Notes under the pieces: generated by a model
The model's input: only the letters and a program-made list of their open reading frames with translations
Told to the model about the DNA's origin: nothing
The model's database searches: none
Part shown: positions 16,450 through 27,288 of the stretch, in pieces
Layout of the letters: the number at the start of each line of letters is the position of its first letter
Numbering within the stretch: position 1 is the stretch's first letter
DNA from: Campylobacter pinnipediorum subsp. caledonicus
GTDB taxonomy: Bacteria > Campylobacterota > Campylobacteria > Campylobacterales > Campylobacteraceae
Direction of reading: 5' to 3'
Length of the DNA: 64,000 nucleotides
NCBI RefSeq assembly: GCF_002022005.1
Contig: NZ_CP017258.1
Span: 1,674,001-1,738,000 of the forward strand
Position numbers and translations under genes: made by a program

Positions 16450-19400
16450 TTAATGTTTATTTACAAACTCATCTACAGAATTAACTTCTTGTAATGGCTG
16501 AACATTGTCAACACCACCAACATCAGTGTCTGAGTGTGTTGTACTGATTGTTTTTTGAGTTTTATTAGACAATAAATTCTCAACTTTTTGCTCCAGAGTA
16601 AGCTCAGAAGCTGGGCTTATCTCAGAAACTTCTGCTTTAAGATCTTGAACTTCTTTAGTTTCAGGCAATACTGTATCTAAAGAATTTTTATCATCATCTA
16701 AGCCTACATGTATAGACTTAACCTCATCAATGCTTGGCTTGATAGGTTTATCATCGTTTTTAATGCTATCAAGTTTTGACAAATCCACACTACCACCATC
16801 TACATTGCCAAGTAATGTATTTGTAGTTGCAAAAGACTTGGCATCATCTAAGAATTCGATATCTATTTGTTCATAGTCATTTTCAATACCATGAGATGAA
16901 GCCATTCTTGGTTGAGGATGAGAAACGATGCTAGAAGCATGCTCATATGAAGCACCATCATAAACATAAGAATTTGTATCGGCATCATAATGAGCATTTT
17001 CAGGCACAATAAAGTCATCATTATATACTTTTATATTAAGACCTGTATGCTCTTCTCCCAATGGAACATGGGTTTTATCTGGTGCAATAAAGCCTACTTT
17101 AACAGGAGTAGTAGAATATCTATTCATGCCAGACTGAGATATTATAACTTCAATATTATGCTCTCCCTTGCTTCCTAAATCAACATCAAATTCATAATTC
17201 TCTTTACCTTTACTAACATAACGACCAACAACTTTTCCATCGATCTTAATAATAGCAGCATTATATGCTTGTCCGAAGTCTACAAACATTTTATTAGCAC
17301 CATCTGAAGCAAGCAATTTACCAGTAAATTTAAATATAGTATCACGACCATAGTCTAATGTAGGATCGTTATTTTCAACTATATCGTGGATATTAGATTG
17401 TTTTTCTAATCCTGCTTTTAAACTATCTTGATAATTATATCGAGGAAGTGTGTTAGGCTTATTTCCATGCATAGCCTCTAGCTTATCTAATTTAAATGTA
17501 AAGTTTGGCTTTACTTCATAAGAGCTAGAAACACCGCTTAAATGATATTCTGCATTTGTTATCATGTCAATGTTTGTTAGATTACCATATTTTGTATAAT
17601 CTTTTGTAGCTCTAAGACCGTCTTTAACTCCGTGAACTTCATAAGCATCATTGTTACCCGTAAAGTAATACTTATATAAATAAACCTCACCTGAAAGTCC
17701 TTTGTGAGAATTATCAACTTCTATTTCTTTTTGAGTAGAATCATTATCATTTTGGGTATCTTTTTTGCTGTCAGAAGAATTATCTTTAGTATCATTTTCT
17801 TTTTTAGATGGAGGTGTAACTTTGCCATCTGTCTCTTTTTCCACAGATGACTCTTCTTTGTTATTTTCAGAATCCGCCATATGCTTAGTTTCATTCCATT
17901 CTGCGTTTTTAAGATCTATATCTTCAAAATTTCCACCTTCGATCTTAATAACTTTTGCATTGATACTGAATTGGTTAGAACCATCATTTTGTTTAATTTC
18001 TGAAAGTTTAACTTTTACTATTCCTTCACCTTTTTCATCAAGATCAACTTCTCTTCTTACACCATTATTTAGTTCAATAACTGCTGTTGCCTTATGGTCG
18101 GCTTGTGGTGGAACTGAGGTTTTAACAGTAAGTATAACATCACTATTTTCTTTAATGATCTCTTTAGTAATATTAGTATCTTTATCTATAGTGATAGTAT
18201 TTACTTTTATTTCGTTGATTAGATAATCATCGCCTGTTTTGGGGGCTGAAAATACAACTTTATCAAAGAAAGTATTATTATCTTTACCTTCTGGTCTTAA
18301 TATCCTTGTTTCATCAACACGATCATTACTATTTTCTCCCTCTATAGTTTGTGTTCCAACTAGTTTGCCTTCTCTATAAAACTCAATTTTTGCACTTTCT
18401 TGTGAATTTTTCCAAGCAAATTTAGCTTGAATACTATCAGCTTGGTTATCTAATTTTAGTATAATTTTTTCACTGCCTGTATCGGCTAAATATCCAAGCT
18501 CTTTACTGTCTGCACCGCCATCAGAATCAGTTTTATCATAATATCTAGAAGTAATGCCTTCAACCCCAAATCCATCGTGTTCTGTATCTTTTACAGTAGA
18601 AATATTAGCTGATTCTCCATATGGACCTTCCGCGGTTAGTGTTATACCTTCTACTTTTTTGTCTGTTACTGTATCCACTGTTATACTTGTTGATTTTGTT
18701 ATAATGCCTTGCAAAGTAACATTCACTACATCAGAGTCATCATCTAATGTATCTCTAGCATTAGCACCAGCAGAAGTGGTTTTCGCTTCTATTTTTACAC
18801 TTTCAAACGGATGACCTTCAACTTTAGTAATATTACCATTAAAAGTTTTATGATTTTCCATATCTTTGATTTTACCTATGCCGCTAGCACCATCTATATG
18901 AACTTCTTGCGTAGTTCCGTTTACATCAACTGTAACTACAGTGGTATCATTATGTGGAGGATTAGAAGTTGTAACAACCCATTCTACATCTTCTGAATGA
19001 TTTTCTATCAAATCTTTGATAGTTTCACTATCTACAACTTTTTCTTTATAAACTATTTTGTGAATTAAATAATCATCATTTTCATTTGGTGCTGTAAATT
19101 CAGCCTTTTTAAACTCATATCCAGGTGAAAAAGTATATGGCTTATCATTTTCATCAGTACCGCCAGATATATTTTCTTCTGCATGAGTTTTATTTCCATT
19201 TATATCATAGTATTGAACCGTGGTTGCATGGTTGTCATCTATACCGTTTTCACCACCTGATATTGTAGCACTTCCTTTCTCTTTACCTTCGGCATCTTTA
19301 AATATAATTTTAGCGGTCTCAGATGAGCCATTTCTCCATGCAAATGCTACATCTAGGCTGAATGTTGATTTAGGAAATGTAAATTCTAAAGATTCACCGT

Positions 19401-22400
19401 GTTGCAACTCTCTTATATCTCCACTAAAGTCACTTTTTTTGACACCATTTTCACCATCCACACCAAATCCGTCGCGTTGATAATCATTATATGTAGAAAT
19501 TTTTGCATCATGTCCATTGGCACTTGTAGCCTTAACAGTAACACGACCTGAAGAATCTTTTCCAATATTTCCTATTGTTATCTCGGATGATTTTACTAAC
19601 TCTATAGAAACAGTTGTAGGATCATAATCGTCTACTATTGTAGTGATAGGTCTATCTTTTGTTATTATAATTTTACTACTATTAGCTGATGTGACAGCTA
19701 CATTAGAAATACCTACATTTATGTTGCTGTCACGATATGGGTTATCACTTCTTGGAGAAGCAACATTTATAGTAGCTTCTGTTTCACCAGCTTCTATAGC
19801 AACTGTTCTAGTCATAGTTTTACCATCATTTGTTACAAATTGAAGGTCTACTGTTGTCTTAGTATCTACTGGTCTAGACAAAGTAAATGTATAAGGAATT
19901 TGATCTCCTTCCACTTCTGTTTTTGGAGCGGCTATGGTTAATTCGACTGTTGTATCAACATTGCCTGAAATTTTAGCAGTTGTTGTATTATGAGCTTCAT
20001 CTTGAGCAGTTGCTGTAACAGTATAGTCACCGTCAGCCAAAGGATTTTCTGGAGCAACTGAGAATTGACCATCTTTGACAGTAGCTTTGATAATTTGAGG
20101 GTTGTTATCACTATCTACTATTGTTACATCAACAATTGAACCATTAGGTAGATTTGTAACACCTTTAATTGTAGGTGTATTATCATGTATATCATTGGAT
20201 GTACTTAATGTTAATTCTGGTGGTGTTAAGTCAACTGTTGTTGTATCAACATCACTATAAAATCCTTTTGTTCCATCTGCCGTTTGAATATAAGCTTTTA
20301 TATTCATAATACCTTCTTTAACACCAGGCAATAAAGCTTCAAATGTTTTATGCTCACCAATTCCTTGATTGTTATAGCCAATTGTGTAATACACTGTCTT
20401 AGAAAGTGTATTATCATTATAATCTATAGTTACAAAAACTTTATCTCCAGCAACAACACCATCGGGAACCGTTATGCTTACTTTTGTTTCTGAAGTATCT
20501 CCATCATCTGGATGGTTATTTTCTTCTTTATTTAAGATATTATCTTCACCATCGTTTACAAAACGAATTGTTGGAGCAGATACTATTCTGTTTGCTACTA
20601 TGTTTGTAGCTTCAAATTTATCACCTTCGATACTTACTATATTGGCATCAAATGTTTTAAGGTCTGTTTTGCCTTCTATCTTGCCTATACCGCTATATTC
20701 ATCTATATGAACTTTTTGTATCACCCCATTTACATTAACATTTACTACAGTAGTATTGTTATGTGGGGGGTTAGATGTTGTAACAACTAATTCTAAATAC
20801 TCTTCCTTTTGTGAATTTTCTACTTTTGATGAACTATTTAATAAAGTTTCAATATTTTCACTTGTTATATCAACTTTTTCCTTGTAGACTATTTTATTAA
20901 TTAAATAATCATCACCTTCTCTTGGTGCTGTAAATTTAATTTTACTAAACTCATATCCAGGTGTAAATGTATATAGAGGATCAACTCTATCACTGCCACC
21001 AGGAATATTTTTAGGGTCAGTTGTTGGTTTATCGGATTCATCAAAATATTGAACGTTGGCCATACTATTAGCTAAGCCTGACTGACCACCAGATATAAGA
21101 GCACTTCCTAATTTAGTGCCATTATCATCATAAAATTCAACTTTTGCATGCTCTTGACCAGCTCTCCAAGATAATGCAACATCTAAACTAAATACTGGTT
21201 TTTTAAATCCAAATTCTAAAGACTCGCCTTTTTGTAATTCATCTGGATGACCAGTTGAACCATCGCTATTATGATTTGATATATCACCTTTTACGCCAAA
21301 ACCTTCAGGATCTATATGATGAGATATACCTTCTCCTATACTATTTTTATTTGTAATATCTACGCCTTGTTCATTTTTAGCTATAACTGTTACTAGGCCA
21401 TTATTATTAATGTTGCCTGATGTAATTGTAGATACTTTTATTAATCCAAGAGATATATCTGTAACATCATGATCGTCTTTTATATTTGTTGTAACATCTC
21501 CAAGCATTACTTTGATATTGCTATCTTTAACACTAGCATTACTTATAACCACATTAGTTTGTGACTCTTTATATACATCATCAGGTCTAAATAAGCTTGT
21601 ATCTAAATCAATTTTAACACTTGTTTCACCTTTTGGTATAGTAACTTTTACACTTTGTGTTTCTCCATGATCATTATTAAAGTTAACAATTAATGTTTTA
21701 TCTTCGCTTAAAGGCTTATTGAGAGTTGCTGTATATGTTGTATTATTTCCTTCCGTTATCTCATCCTTGTCAACTACTATATTAATAACCGGATTAGCTA
21801 TATGCGTAGAATCATTACTTATATTTCCTGCCTTATCAGTAGCAACAACTGACACATCGGTATCATTTTTTATATCTTCGGGATTAATAGTAACCTTGCC
21901 CGTATTAGGATCAACATGAACTTTTGAATCATTGCTTATCCAATTTCCATCGCTATCTTTGCTTATTGTTGCGGTTACTGGAGTATTGCCATCTGCTGGG
22001 GTGTATGTTATAACGGCTTCTTTGGCATCGCCTGCTTTACCTGTATCTATGTCGATATTTATAGTACCATTTTCATTTTCTGTTACTTTTGGCAATAATG
22101 GTGTTGTATCAACATCAACTTGGTCCACTCCTTCTTTTGATTTATTTCCTGCATTGTCAATTACAGTTGCTGTTACTTTTATGGGAGTATTATTTGTTGG
22201 AACTTTATCTGAAGGAATAAGAAATTCAATGTCTTTTTCTCCATTTTTGACAATTATAGGAAAATCTTCGCCATTAATTTTAATATTTACTTTTTCGCCT
22301 TCTGCCAAAGGTTTATCTAGTGTAATTTTTACCTTAACACCATTATTAGCTTCATTGATATTGATAATATTATTACTATCTAGAATTTCTACTGTTGGTG

Positions 22401-23862
22401 TATTTGGAGCTGTTGTGTCAACTATTACATTATCAGTTCCTGTTGCACTTTCATTTCCTGCCGGATCAACTACTTTAGCTGAAACAGTTGTTTTTACTCC
22501 TTCTGGGAAATCTGATTTTGGATATTCTTTTGTATAACCTTTATTGATTATATCTTCTGTGACAGGAATTTTATCTACTGAACCGTTTGGGTTAGTAATA
22601 ACTAGTGTGTCTCCAACTTCTGTATTAGCTGGTATATCGATTTTAACAGTAATGGTATCAGTTAATTCTTTAGCGTTTATAAAGCCATCATTATTTACAT
22701 CTCCTGTAATAGTTACTACTGGAGCGCCACTGTTATTATCACTACCATTTATTTGACCATCTTTGTTACTATCACCTGGGATTACTGTGTCAACACCATA
22801 GGCTTTAGTAGCTGTTATTTCGCCTTTATTTCCAGCTTCATCAGTAGCAATAACCTTACCATCAATTATTTTATCACTTTCATTTGCTAATTTTTCACCT
22901 GGAATAGAAACAATAAAGTTACCATCTCTATCTACAGTAGTTTCATATGGTGTATTATCTACTGTTATAATTACCTTATCGCCTTCTTTGAATTCTCCTG
23001 TTACTTTACCAGTAACTTTAATATTTTCACTTGCTTCTTTTGCATTTAATATATTGTCTGGAGTAATATCATCTATAATTAATTTTGTAGTGTTACCATT
23101 TGGAGCTGTACCATCAGTTATATCTGTAGTATCTTCACCTTTATTACCAGCTCCATCAGTAGCTGTTGCAGTAACCTTATCACCTGTTTTAGTTTTTGTT
23201 GGATCAACAGGAACTGACCAGTTGCCATCACTGTCTGAAACTGTAGGTATTTTAGTTCCATCTACTAATGTTACTTCTACAGAAGTATTTGGTTCTGTTG
23301 TACCTGTGATTGTATTATGATTGTTGCTAATGGCATTTATGGTTACAACAGGAGGAGTAATGTCAGTATTGGTGCTTCTTCCGCCATCTACGCCATTGAT
23401 ATTATTTAAAGCTGCAACTGTAGCAATGTTTCCTAGATCTCCATAATCAGCATGAACATTCGACTCATGTCCGCCTTGTGCAAAAACACTATCATTAAGC
23501 TGGCCTGTTCCTTCACCACCATCTCCAGCAGCACTATCGCCACCAGCAGCAGTCTCTTCTAGTTGAGTTAAATCAGCACCACTTAAAATTGCTTGTTGTA
23601 AAGAATTAGCATCGGCAATTGCATCATCTCCAAAACTTTGAACCTGAGTAACACTATTATCAAAACTAAGCGTGTCATTGCCTAGTAATGTTATATCCTT
23701 ATCATCGTTTGTAGATATAGTAACCTTGCTTGATTCGCCTATCGTTTTGATAACTTCACCCAAAACTACTTCATCGCCTACTTGGACAACCCTTTCTTTT
23801 CCGGTCGCATCAATTGCGACAACATTTCCTACTAACTGTATTATAATACCTGATGTTGCCAT
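16450..23862 (-). CDS. giant LapA-like surface adhesin with retention module
   Basis: A 2470-residue protein. I use the ATG at 23862 (MATSGIIIQLVGNV), which follows AAGGAG, not the ATG 18 nt upstream. Residues 1-75 match the N-terminal retention module of LapA/BapA-type adhesins. A linker follows with TAAG (104-107) and SAAG (110-113); TAAG is the site the protease LapG cuts in known systems. Then come many bacterial Ig-like repeats (ATDGAGNKG, VIDNAGNKS) and repeated Calx-beta-like blocks (CalX motif DDYD, DDHD) alternating with a longer domain seen three times (HGESLEF, GGxNG, SPGYEFKK). Near residue 2060-2250 is a possible PA14-like domain. No RTX repeats or barrel were seen. It is likely secreted by a type I system, which is not in the window. 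Confidence 0.83.
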   Translation of the reverse strand: MATSGIIIQLVGNVVAIDATGKERVVQVGDEVVLGEVIKTIGESSKVTISTNDDKDITLLGNDTLSFDNSVTQVQSFGDDAIADANSLQQAILSGADLTQLEETAAGGDSAAGDGGEGTGQLNDSVFAQGGHESNVHADYGDLGNIATVAALNNINGVDGGRSTNTDITPPVVTINAISNNHNTITGTTEPNTSVEVTLVDGTKIPTVSDSDGNWSVPVDPTKTKTGDKVTATATDGAGNKGEDTTDITDGTAPNGNTTKLIIDDITPDNILNAKEASENIKVTGKVTGEFKEGDKVIITVDNTPYETTVDRDGNFIVSIPGEKLANESDKIIDGKVIATDEAGNKGEITATKAYGVDTVIPGDSNKDGQINGSDNNSGAPVVTITGDVNNDGFINAKELTDTITVKIDIPANTEVGDTLVITNPNGSVDKIPVTEDIINKGYTKEYPKSDFPEGVKTTVSAKVVDPAGNESATGTDNVIVDTTAPNTPTVEILDSNNIININEANNGVKVKITLDKPLAEGEKVNIKINGEDFPIIVKNGEKDIEFLIPSDKVPTNNTPIKVTATVIDNAGNKSKEGVDQVDVDTTPLLPKVTENENGTINIDIDTGKAGDAKEAVITYTPADGNTPVTATISKDSDGNWISNDSKVHVDPNTGKVTINPEDIKNDTDVSVVATDKAGNISNDSTHIANPVINIVVDKDEITEGNNTTYTATLNKPLSEDKTLIVNFNNDHGETQSVKVTIPKGETSVKIDLDTSLFRPDDVYKESQTNVVISNASVKDSNIKVMLGDVTTNIKDDHDVTDISLGLIKVSTITSGNINNNGLVTVIAKNEQGVDITNKNSIGEGISHHIDPEGFGVKGDISNHNSDGSTGHPDELQKGESLEFGFKKPVFSLDVALSWRAGQEHAKVEFYDDNGTKLGSALISGGQSGLANSMANVQYFDESDKPTTDPKNIPGGSDRVDPLYTFTPGYEFSKIKFTAPREGDDYLINKIVYKEKVDITSENIETLLNSSSKVENSQKEEYLELVVTTSNPPHNNTTVVNVNVNGVIQKVHIDEYSGIGKIEGKTDLKTFDANIVSIEGDKFEATNIVANRIVSAPTIRFVNDGEDNILNKEENNHPDDGDTSETKVSITVPDGVVAGDKVFVTIDYNDNTLSKTVYYTIGYNNQGIGEHKTFEALLPGVKEGIMNIKAYIQTADGTKGFYSDVDTTTVDLTPPELTLSTSNDIHDNTPTIKGVTNLPNGSIVDVTIVDSDNNPQIIKATVKDGQFSVAPENPLADGDYTVTATAQDEAHNTTTAKISGNVDTTVELTIAAPKTEVEGDQIPYTFTLSRPVDTKTTVDLQFVTNDGKTMTRTVAIEAGETEATINVASPRSDNPYRDSNINVGISNVAVTSANSSKIIITKDRPITTIVDDYDPTTVSIELVKSSEITIGNIGKDSSGRVTVKATSANGHDAKISTYNDYQRDGFGVDGENGVKKSDFSGDIRELQHGESLEFTFPKSTFSLDVAFAWRNGSSETAKIIFKDAEGKEKGSATISGGENGIDDNHATTVQYYDINGNKTHAEENISGGTDENDKPYTFSPGYEFKKAEFTAPNENDDYLIHKIVYKEKVVDSETIKDLIENHSEDVEWVVTTSNPPHNDTTVVTVDVNGTTQEVHIDGASGIGKIKDMENHKTFNGNITKVEGHPFESVKIEAKTTSAGANARDTLDDDSDVVNVTLQGIITKSTSITVDTVTDKKVEGITLTAEGPYGESANISTVKDTEHDGFGVEGITSRYYDKTDSDGGADSKELGYLADTGSEKIILKLDNQADSIQAKFAWKNSQESAKIEFYREGKLVGTQTIEGENSNDRVDETRILRPEGKDNNTFFDKVVFSAPKTGDDYLINEIKVNTITIDKDTNITKEIIKENSDVILTVKTSVPPQADHKATAVIELNNGVRREVDLDEKGEGIVKVKLSEIKQNDGSNQFSINAKVIKIEGGNFEDIDLKNAEWNETKHMADSENNKEESSVEKETDGKVTPPSKKENDTKDNSSDSKKDTQNDNDSTQKEIEVDNSHKGLSGEVYLYKYYFTGNNDAYEVHGVKDGLRATKDYTKYGNLTNIDMITNAEYHLSGVSSSYEVKPNFTFKLDKLEAMHGNKPNTLPRYNYQDSLKAGLEKQSNIHDIVENNDPTLDYGRDTIFKFTGKLLASDGANKMFVDFGQAYNAAIIKIDGKVVGRYVSKGKENYEFDVDLGSKGEHNIEVIISQSGMNRYSTTPVKVGFIAPDKTHVPLGEEHTGLNIKVYNDDFIVPENAHYDADTNSYVYDGASYEHASSIVSHPQPRMASSHGIENDYEQIDIEFLDDAKSFATTNTLLGNVDGGSVDLSKLDSIKNDDKPIKPSIDEVKSIHVGLDDDKNSLDTVLPETKEVQDLKAEVSEISPASELTLEQKVENLLSNKTQKTISTTHSDTDVGGVDNVQPLQEVNSVDEFVNKH

Positions 23863-23919
23863 GTAGTATCTCCTTTTCAATATCTATGTTTATAATACTA
23901 TTAAAAAACAAATGATACC

Positions 23920-23937
23920 ATTGTACTAAAGTACAAT
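23920..23937. promoter_or_regulatory. palindrome between the c-di-GMP gene and the adhesin
   Basis: Perfect 8-bp inverted repeat ATTGTACT-AA-AGTACAAT, 58 nt upstream of the adhesin ATG. A TATTATAAA -10-like sequence follows it on the minus strand. It could be an operator for an adhesin promoter, or a weak terminator of the upstream gene; no T run follows. Confidence 0.5.
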
Positions 23938-23947
23938 AGCTAAAATT

Positions 23948-26377
23948 TTAAAGAGAATCGGAAGGTTGAGGCTTGCCTAGCAAGAAGCCTTGTGCAAGAG
24001 GTATTTTAAATTTCTTAATTTGTTCTAAAATTTCTTCAGAGCTAACATACTCTGCAACAACATTATATCCTTGTTTTGAAGCAAAATTTAATATAGTTTC
24101 GACCAAATACTGGGAATTTTTATCATAAGGTAATTTTTTGATAATAGAACCATCTATTTTAATATTATCAATATCAAGTTCTAAAATTCGATAATAGTTT
24201 GAATATCCTGAGCCAAAATCATCAATAGAAATTTGAGACCCATGGCCTTTTATGTGTTTGATAAATGAATTTACTATACCATAGTCACTAACCTCTTCGC
24301 TTTCTAATATCTCAAAACAAATACGACTAGGATCGGAACACAGTTCTAATTTTTCTTCTAAAAACTCACGAACAGAACTATCTATGATATCTATTCCGGA
24401 AAGATTTACAGAAAACATATAATCAGGATATTTTTCTACAAGCAAAAAGGCGCGACTTATAACTTTTTTAGTTATCTGAGTATAAAGCTGCGCTTGCATT
24501 GCAATTTCCAAAAATTCTCCAGGATATCTTATCTTTCCATTTTCATCAATAATACGAACCAAAATTTCATAATATGTCGCTTTTTCGCCTATTTTTGATA
24601 CATCATAGATACCCTGACACTCAACAACTACAGTATCATTTTCAAGCGCATACTCTATAAGTTGAGTTATAGTTTGATTTTTATAATACCTTAATTCTAT
24701 TGCATCATTTTCTTTATAGGCATATATATCTACAGCCTCTTTTCTTGCTTCTTGGTTGGCAAGAATTGCTTGCATAAGCCTATTTGTTTGCTCTGTATCA
24801 TTTAAGGAGCTTACGCCTATCACAATCTTTACACCAGGTAAATTTTCTATCTTATTACCAACCTTAACTTCTATAGTATTAAAGCTAAAATAATCCTGTA
24901 TATAACCTATATCTTTGTCTATATCATCTCCGATATACCACATAAAAAACTCATCATCTTGAAACCTAAAAAGCTCACCTTTAATCTCTGAAGTATCAAC
25001 ACAAAGCTTAAGTGTATTTGCGAAAGCTTTTAGCATTGCTTCAGTTGTATTTGTTTGATAAAAAAAGCGTAAATTATCAAAATTTTTAATATTTATACTA
25101 ACAACAATACCATCTTTCTTCTCTTCGAGTCTTTCTGTCATCGCAAAATAATTTCCAAAACCAGTGAGTTTGTCTATACCTGATTGTACTTTTAATTGTT
25201 CATTTTTTAATTCAAGTTCATAGACCATACGAGTTTCTTTTGTTCTATCCATTTTCAAGCCTATAAAACCAGAAAGTTTATTTTCATATACAAAAGGTAA
25301 AAATTTGACTTTTTCGTGTATGTATCGGCCACTTTTAGTTTTACTTACAAGTTCATTGGCGTCCCATTCCTCAAGGTTCATAATACTACTTCTAATATTC
25401 TCATAAAATTCATCACCATGCAATGAAGATTTTAGCATGCTCGGATTTTTGCCTATAATCTCACCTGATTTGTATCCACTTGATCTTTCAAACTCTTTAT
25501 TTACATAAGTTATTTTATTTGAAATATTTGTAAAAATAACCGAACCAAAACTATTATCAACAGCTGTTTTAACCATAGCCAATTCTTTTAAAATCTTGAA
25601 ATATGACAAACTTTGAAGAGCAATAAAAAACAAAACAAAACAAAATATAGAAAAAGATAAAAGCATAAAAATTTGCAATAAATCAAGAATACGAGCATAT
25701 TGATGATCATAAGCTATAAGTATATTGTCTAAATAACTAGATAAATTTAAGATAACATTTTGTTGGTGAAGTTCTTTTAGTAATTTTAATGAAAAAAGTA
25801 TCATTTGTGTTTTTTGCAAAATATCTTTATAATATTTTGTATTTATATCGATATCATTTTTTAAGTTGATTATATCTTGCTCGATCCCCTTGATAGAACG
25901 AGTATTAGAAAAATCAACATATTTTAATTTCAAAAATAAAGGTTCGAATTTTTTAAACTCAGAATTTTTATCAAGCATATATTCATACTCAAATAAAAAA
26001 GACACGATGCTTGAATTTACATAGTTTAATCTATCTAGCAACTGAAGCTTTTTTAAATATATATTTTGTATAATAGCTATATCATTGTCGTTACCGTATA
26101 TGTCTGACAAAACAGAAAAGCTATCTACATTTTTTAATTGATCGAGATTTGTTTTAAAATCAGCAAAAACTGTATTAATTTCATCATAATTTGTATTTAC
26201 TAAGCTATTTTTAAAATAAGCATCTATTTCTTTATTTAAGAGCCTTAAATTCATTATTGCATTTCGCCAAATGCTATTATTTTCAGTTGCTTTACTTAAT
26301 TTAAAAACAAAAAACGAAGAAATACCAAAAAATACGATAAAAACAAATAATAAAAATCTAATTTTTTGTGTATTCAT
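23948..26377 (-). CDS. membrane PAS-GGDEF-EAL c-di-GMP protein
   Basis: An 809-residue protein. One membrane helix near 7-27 and another near 234-256 flank a ~205-residue helical periplasmic domain. A PAS domain follows (about 262-380), then a GGDEF domain (about 395-550) whose signature is degenerate (FQDDEF, 472-477), then an EAL domain (about 565-805). In the EAL domain the signature is EIL (604-606). Asn658, the FEILE glutamate, DDFGSG (719-724), KIDGS, VAEYV and QGFLLG are all present, so phosphodiesterase activity or c-di-GMP binding is plausible, while cyclase activity is not. It overlaps the upstream di-heme peroxidase (ATGA) and precedes the adhesin, suggesting it controls adhesin retention or expression. 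It has the topology but not the domain set of LapD. Confidence 0.85.
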   Translation of the reverse strand: MNTQKIRFLLFVFIVFFGISSFFVFKLSKATENNSIWRNAIMNLRLLNKEIDAYFKNSLVNTNYDEINTVFADFKTNLDQLKNVDSFSVLSDIYGNDNDIAIIQNIYLKKLQLLDRLNYVNSSIVSFLFEYEYMLDKNSEFKKFEPLFLKLKYVDFSNTRSIKGIEQDIINLKNDIDINTKYYKDILQKTQMILFSLKLLKELHQQNVILNLSSYLDNILIAYDHQYARILDLLQIFMLLSFSIFCFVLFFIALQSLSYFKILKELAMVKTAVDNSFGSVIFTNISNKITYVNKEFERSSGYKSGEIIGKNPSMLKSSLHGDEFYENIRSSIMNLEEWDANELVSKTKSGRYIHEKVKFLPFVYENKLSGFIGLKMDRTKETRMVYELELKNEQLKVQSGIDKLTGFGNYFAMTERLEEKKDGIVVSINIKNFDNLRFFYQTNTTEAMLKAFANTLKLCVDTSEIKGELFRFQDDEFFMWYIGDDIDKDIGYIQDYFSFNTIEVKVGNKIENLPGVKIVIGVSSLNDTEQTNRLMQAILANQEARKEAVDIYAYKENDAIELRYYKNQTITQLIEYALENDTVVVECQGIYDVSKIGEKATYYEILVRIIDENGKIRYPGEFLEIAMQAQLYTQITKKVISRAFLLVEKYPDYMFSVNLSGIDIIDSSVREFLEEKLELCSDPSRICFEILESEEVSDYGIVNSFIKHIKGHGSQISIDDFGSGYSNYYRILELDIDNIKIDGSIIKKLPYDKNSQYLVETILNFASKQGYNVVAEYVSSEEILEQIKKFKIPLAQGFLLGKPQPSDSL

Positions 26378-27252
26378 TTAAGTATCCTTGGATATTCTCC
26401 ATTTAACGACAATAAAAACTTATAAAGCAAATCTACATCTTTTTTATCAATGTTGTGTATAGATTGTAAATTAACAATATGAATTATTGCATCTTTTAAA
26501 TATAAAATAGATCCATCTGACATATATGGTGCTGTTCTGGCTATATTTCTTAAAGAAGGGACTTTATATATTTGTTCTTTAAATATCCTTGAACTATCCA
26601 TATTACTAAAAATTTCTTCATAAGCTCCTATATTTTGCATTAAATTACCGCCTAGATTAATTCCATTATGGCATGCAACACAACCTATATTTTTAAAAAG
26701 CTCAAAGCCTATTTTTTCTTCTTCACTTAAAGCATTAGAATCCCCCATCAAAAATCTATCAAATGGAGAATTTACAGACAAAACTGCTCTTTCAAACTCA
26801 ACCAAAACATCAACTATATTTTCAAATGTAACACCATCTTCATATATCTTTAAAAAGGCTATCCTGTATTCATTTACATTGGAAATTTTTGTTATAATCT
26901 CATTTTTATCAACTCCAAGCTCATGCTTAGAAGTTACCGACTTTAAAACTTGATCATATATATTTCTATGGTCTCCATTCCTAAAAAATATATAATTTAA
27001 AGCCGCGTTTAATATGCTAGGTGGATTTATTTTATTATTTTGTAAATTAGTTCTTATAGTGCCGCTAAAGTCCCAGTATAAATTATGACAAGTTTCACAT
27101 GATTTATTTTCGTTGGCGCCCAAACGATTATCAAAAAATATCTTTTTTCCTAAGTTTGCTTTAGCTTCGTTATACAAAATTCCAAGTGAGGGAGCAAATA
27201 TATCTGCATACAATAAACCAACAAAAAAGAATAAAACCAAAATCTTTTTCAT
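26374..27252 (-). CDS. di-heme cytochrome c peroxidase-family protein (CCP/MauG)
   Basis: A periplasmic protein of 292 residues. I start at ATG 27252 (MKKILVLFFFVGLLYADIF), a signal peptide preceded by GGAG, not the ATG 36 nt upstream. Two haem-binding CXXCH motifs, CETCH and CVACH, are about 150 residues apart, as in bacterial cytochrome c peroxidases. The stretch KVPSLRNIARTAPYMSDGS is the family's conserved axial/active-site region, with Met in place of the more usual HxG. It may reduce hydrogen peroxide or act as a MauG-like oxidant or sensor. The stop overlaps the start of the PAS-GGDEF-EAL gene. It is shorter than the second peroxidase in this window (50757-51791) and quite divergent from it. 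Confidence 0.85.
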   Translation of the reverse strand: MKKILVLFFFVGLLYADIFAPSLGILYNEAKANLGKKIFFDNRLGANENKSCETCHNLYWDFSGTIRTNLQNNKINPPSILNAALNYIFFRNGDHRNIYDQVLKSVTSKHELGVDKNEIITKISNVNEYRIAFLKIYEDGVTFENIVDVLVEFERAVLSVNSPFDRFLMGDSNALSEEEKIGFELFKNIGCVACHNGINLGGNLMQNIGAYEEIFSNMDSSRIFKEQIYKVPSLRNIARTAPYMSDGSILYLKDAIIHIVNLQSIHNIDKKDVDLLYKFLLSLNGEYPRILK

Positions 27253-27288
27253 AATATCTCCATAAAGCTTAAGGACTAAATTATACAA

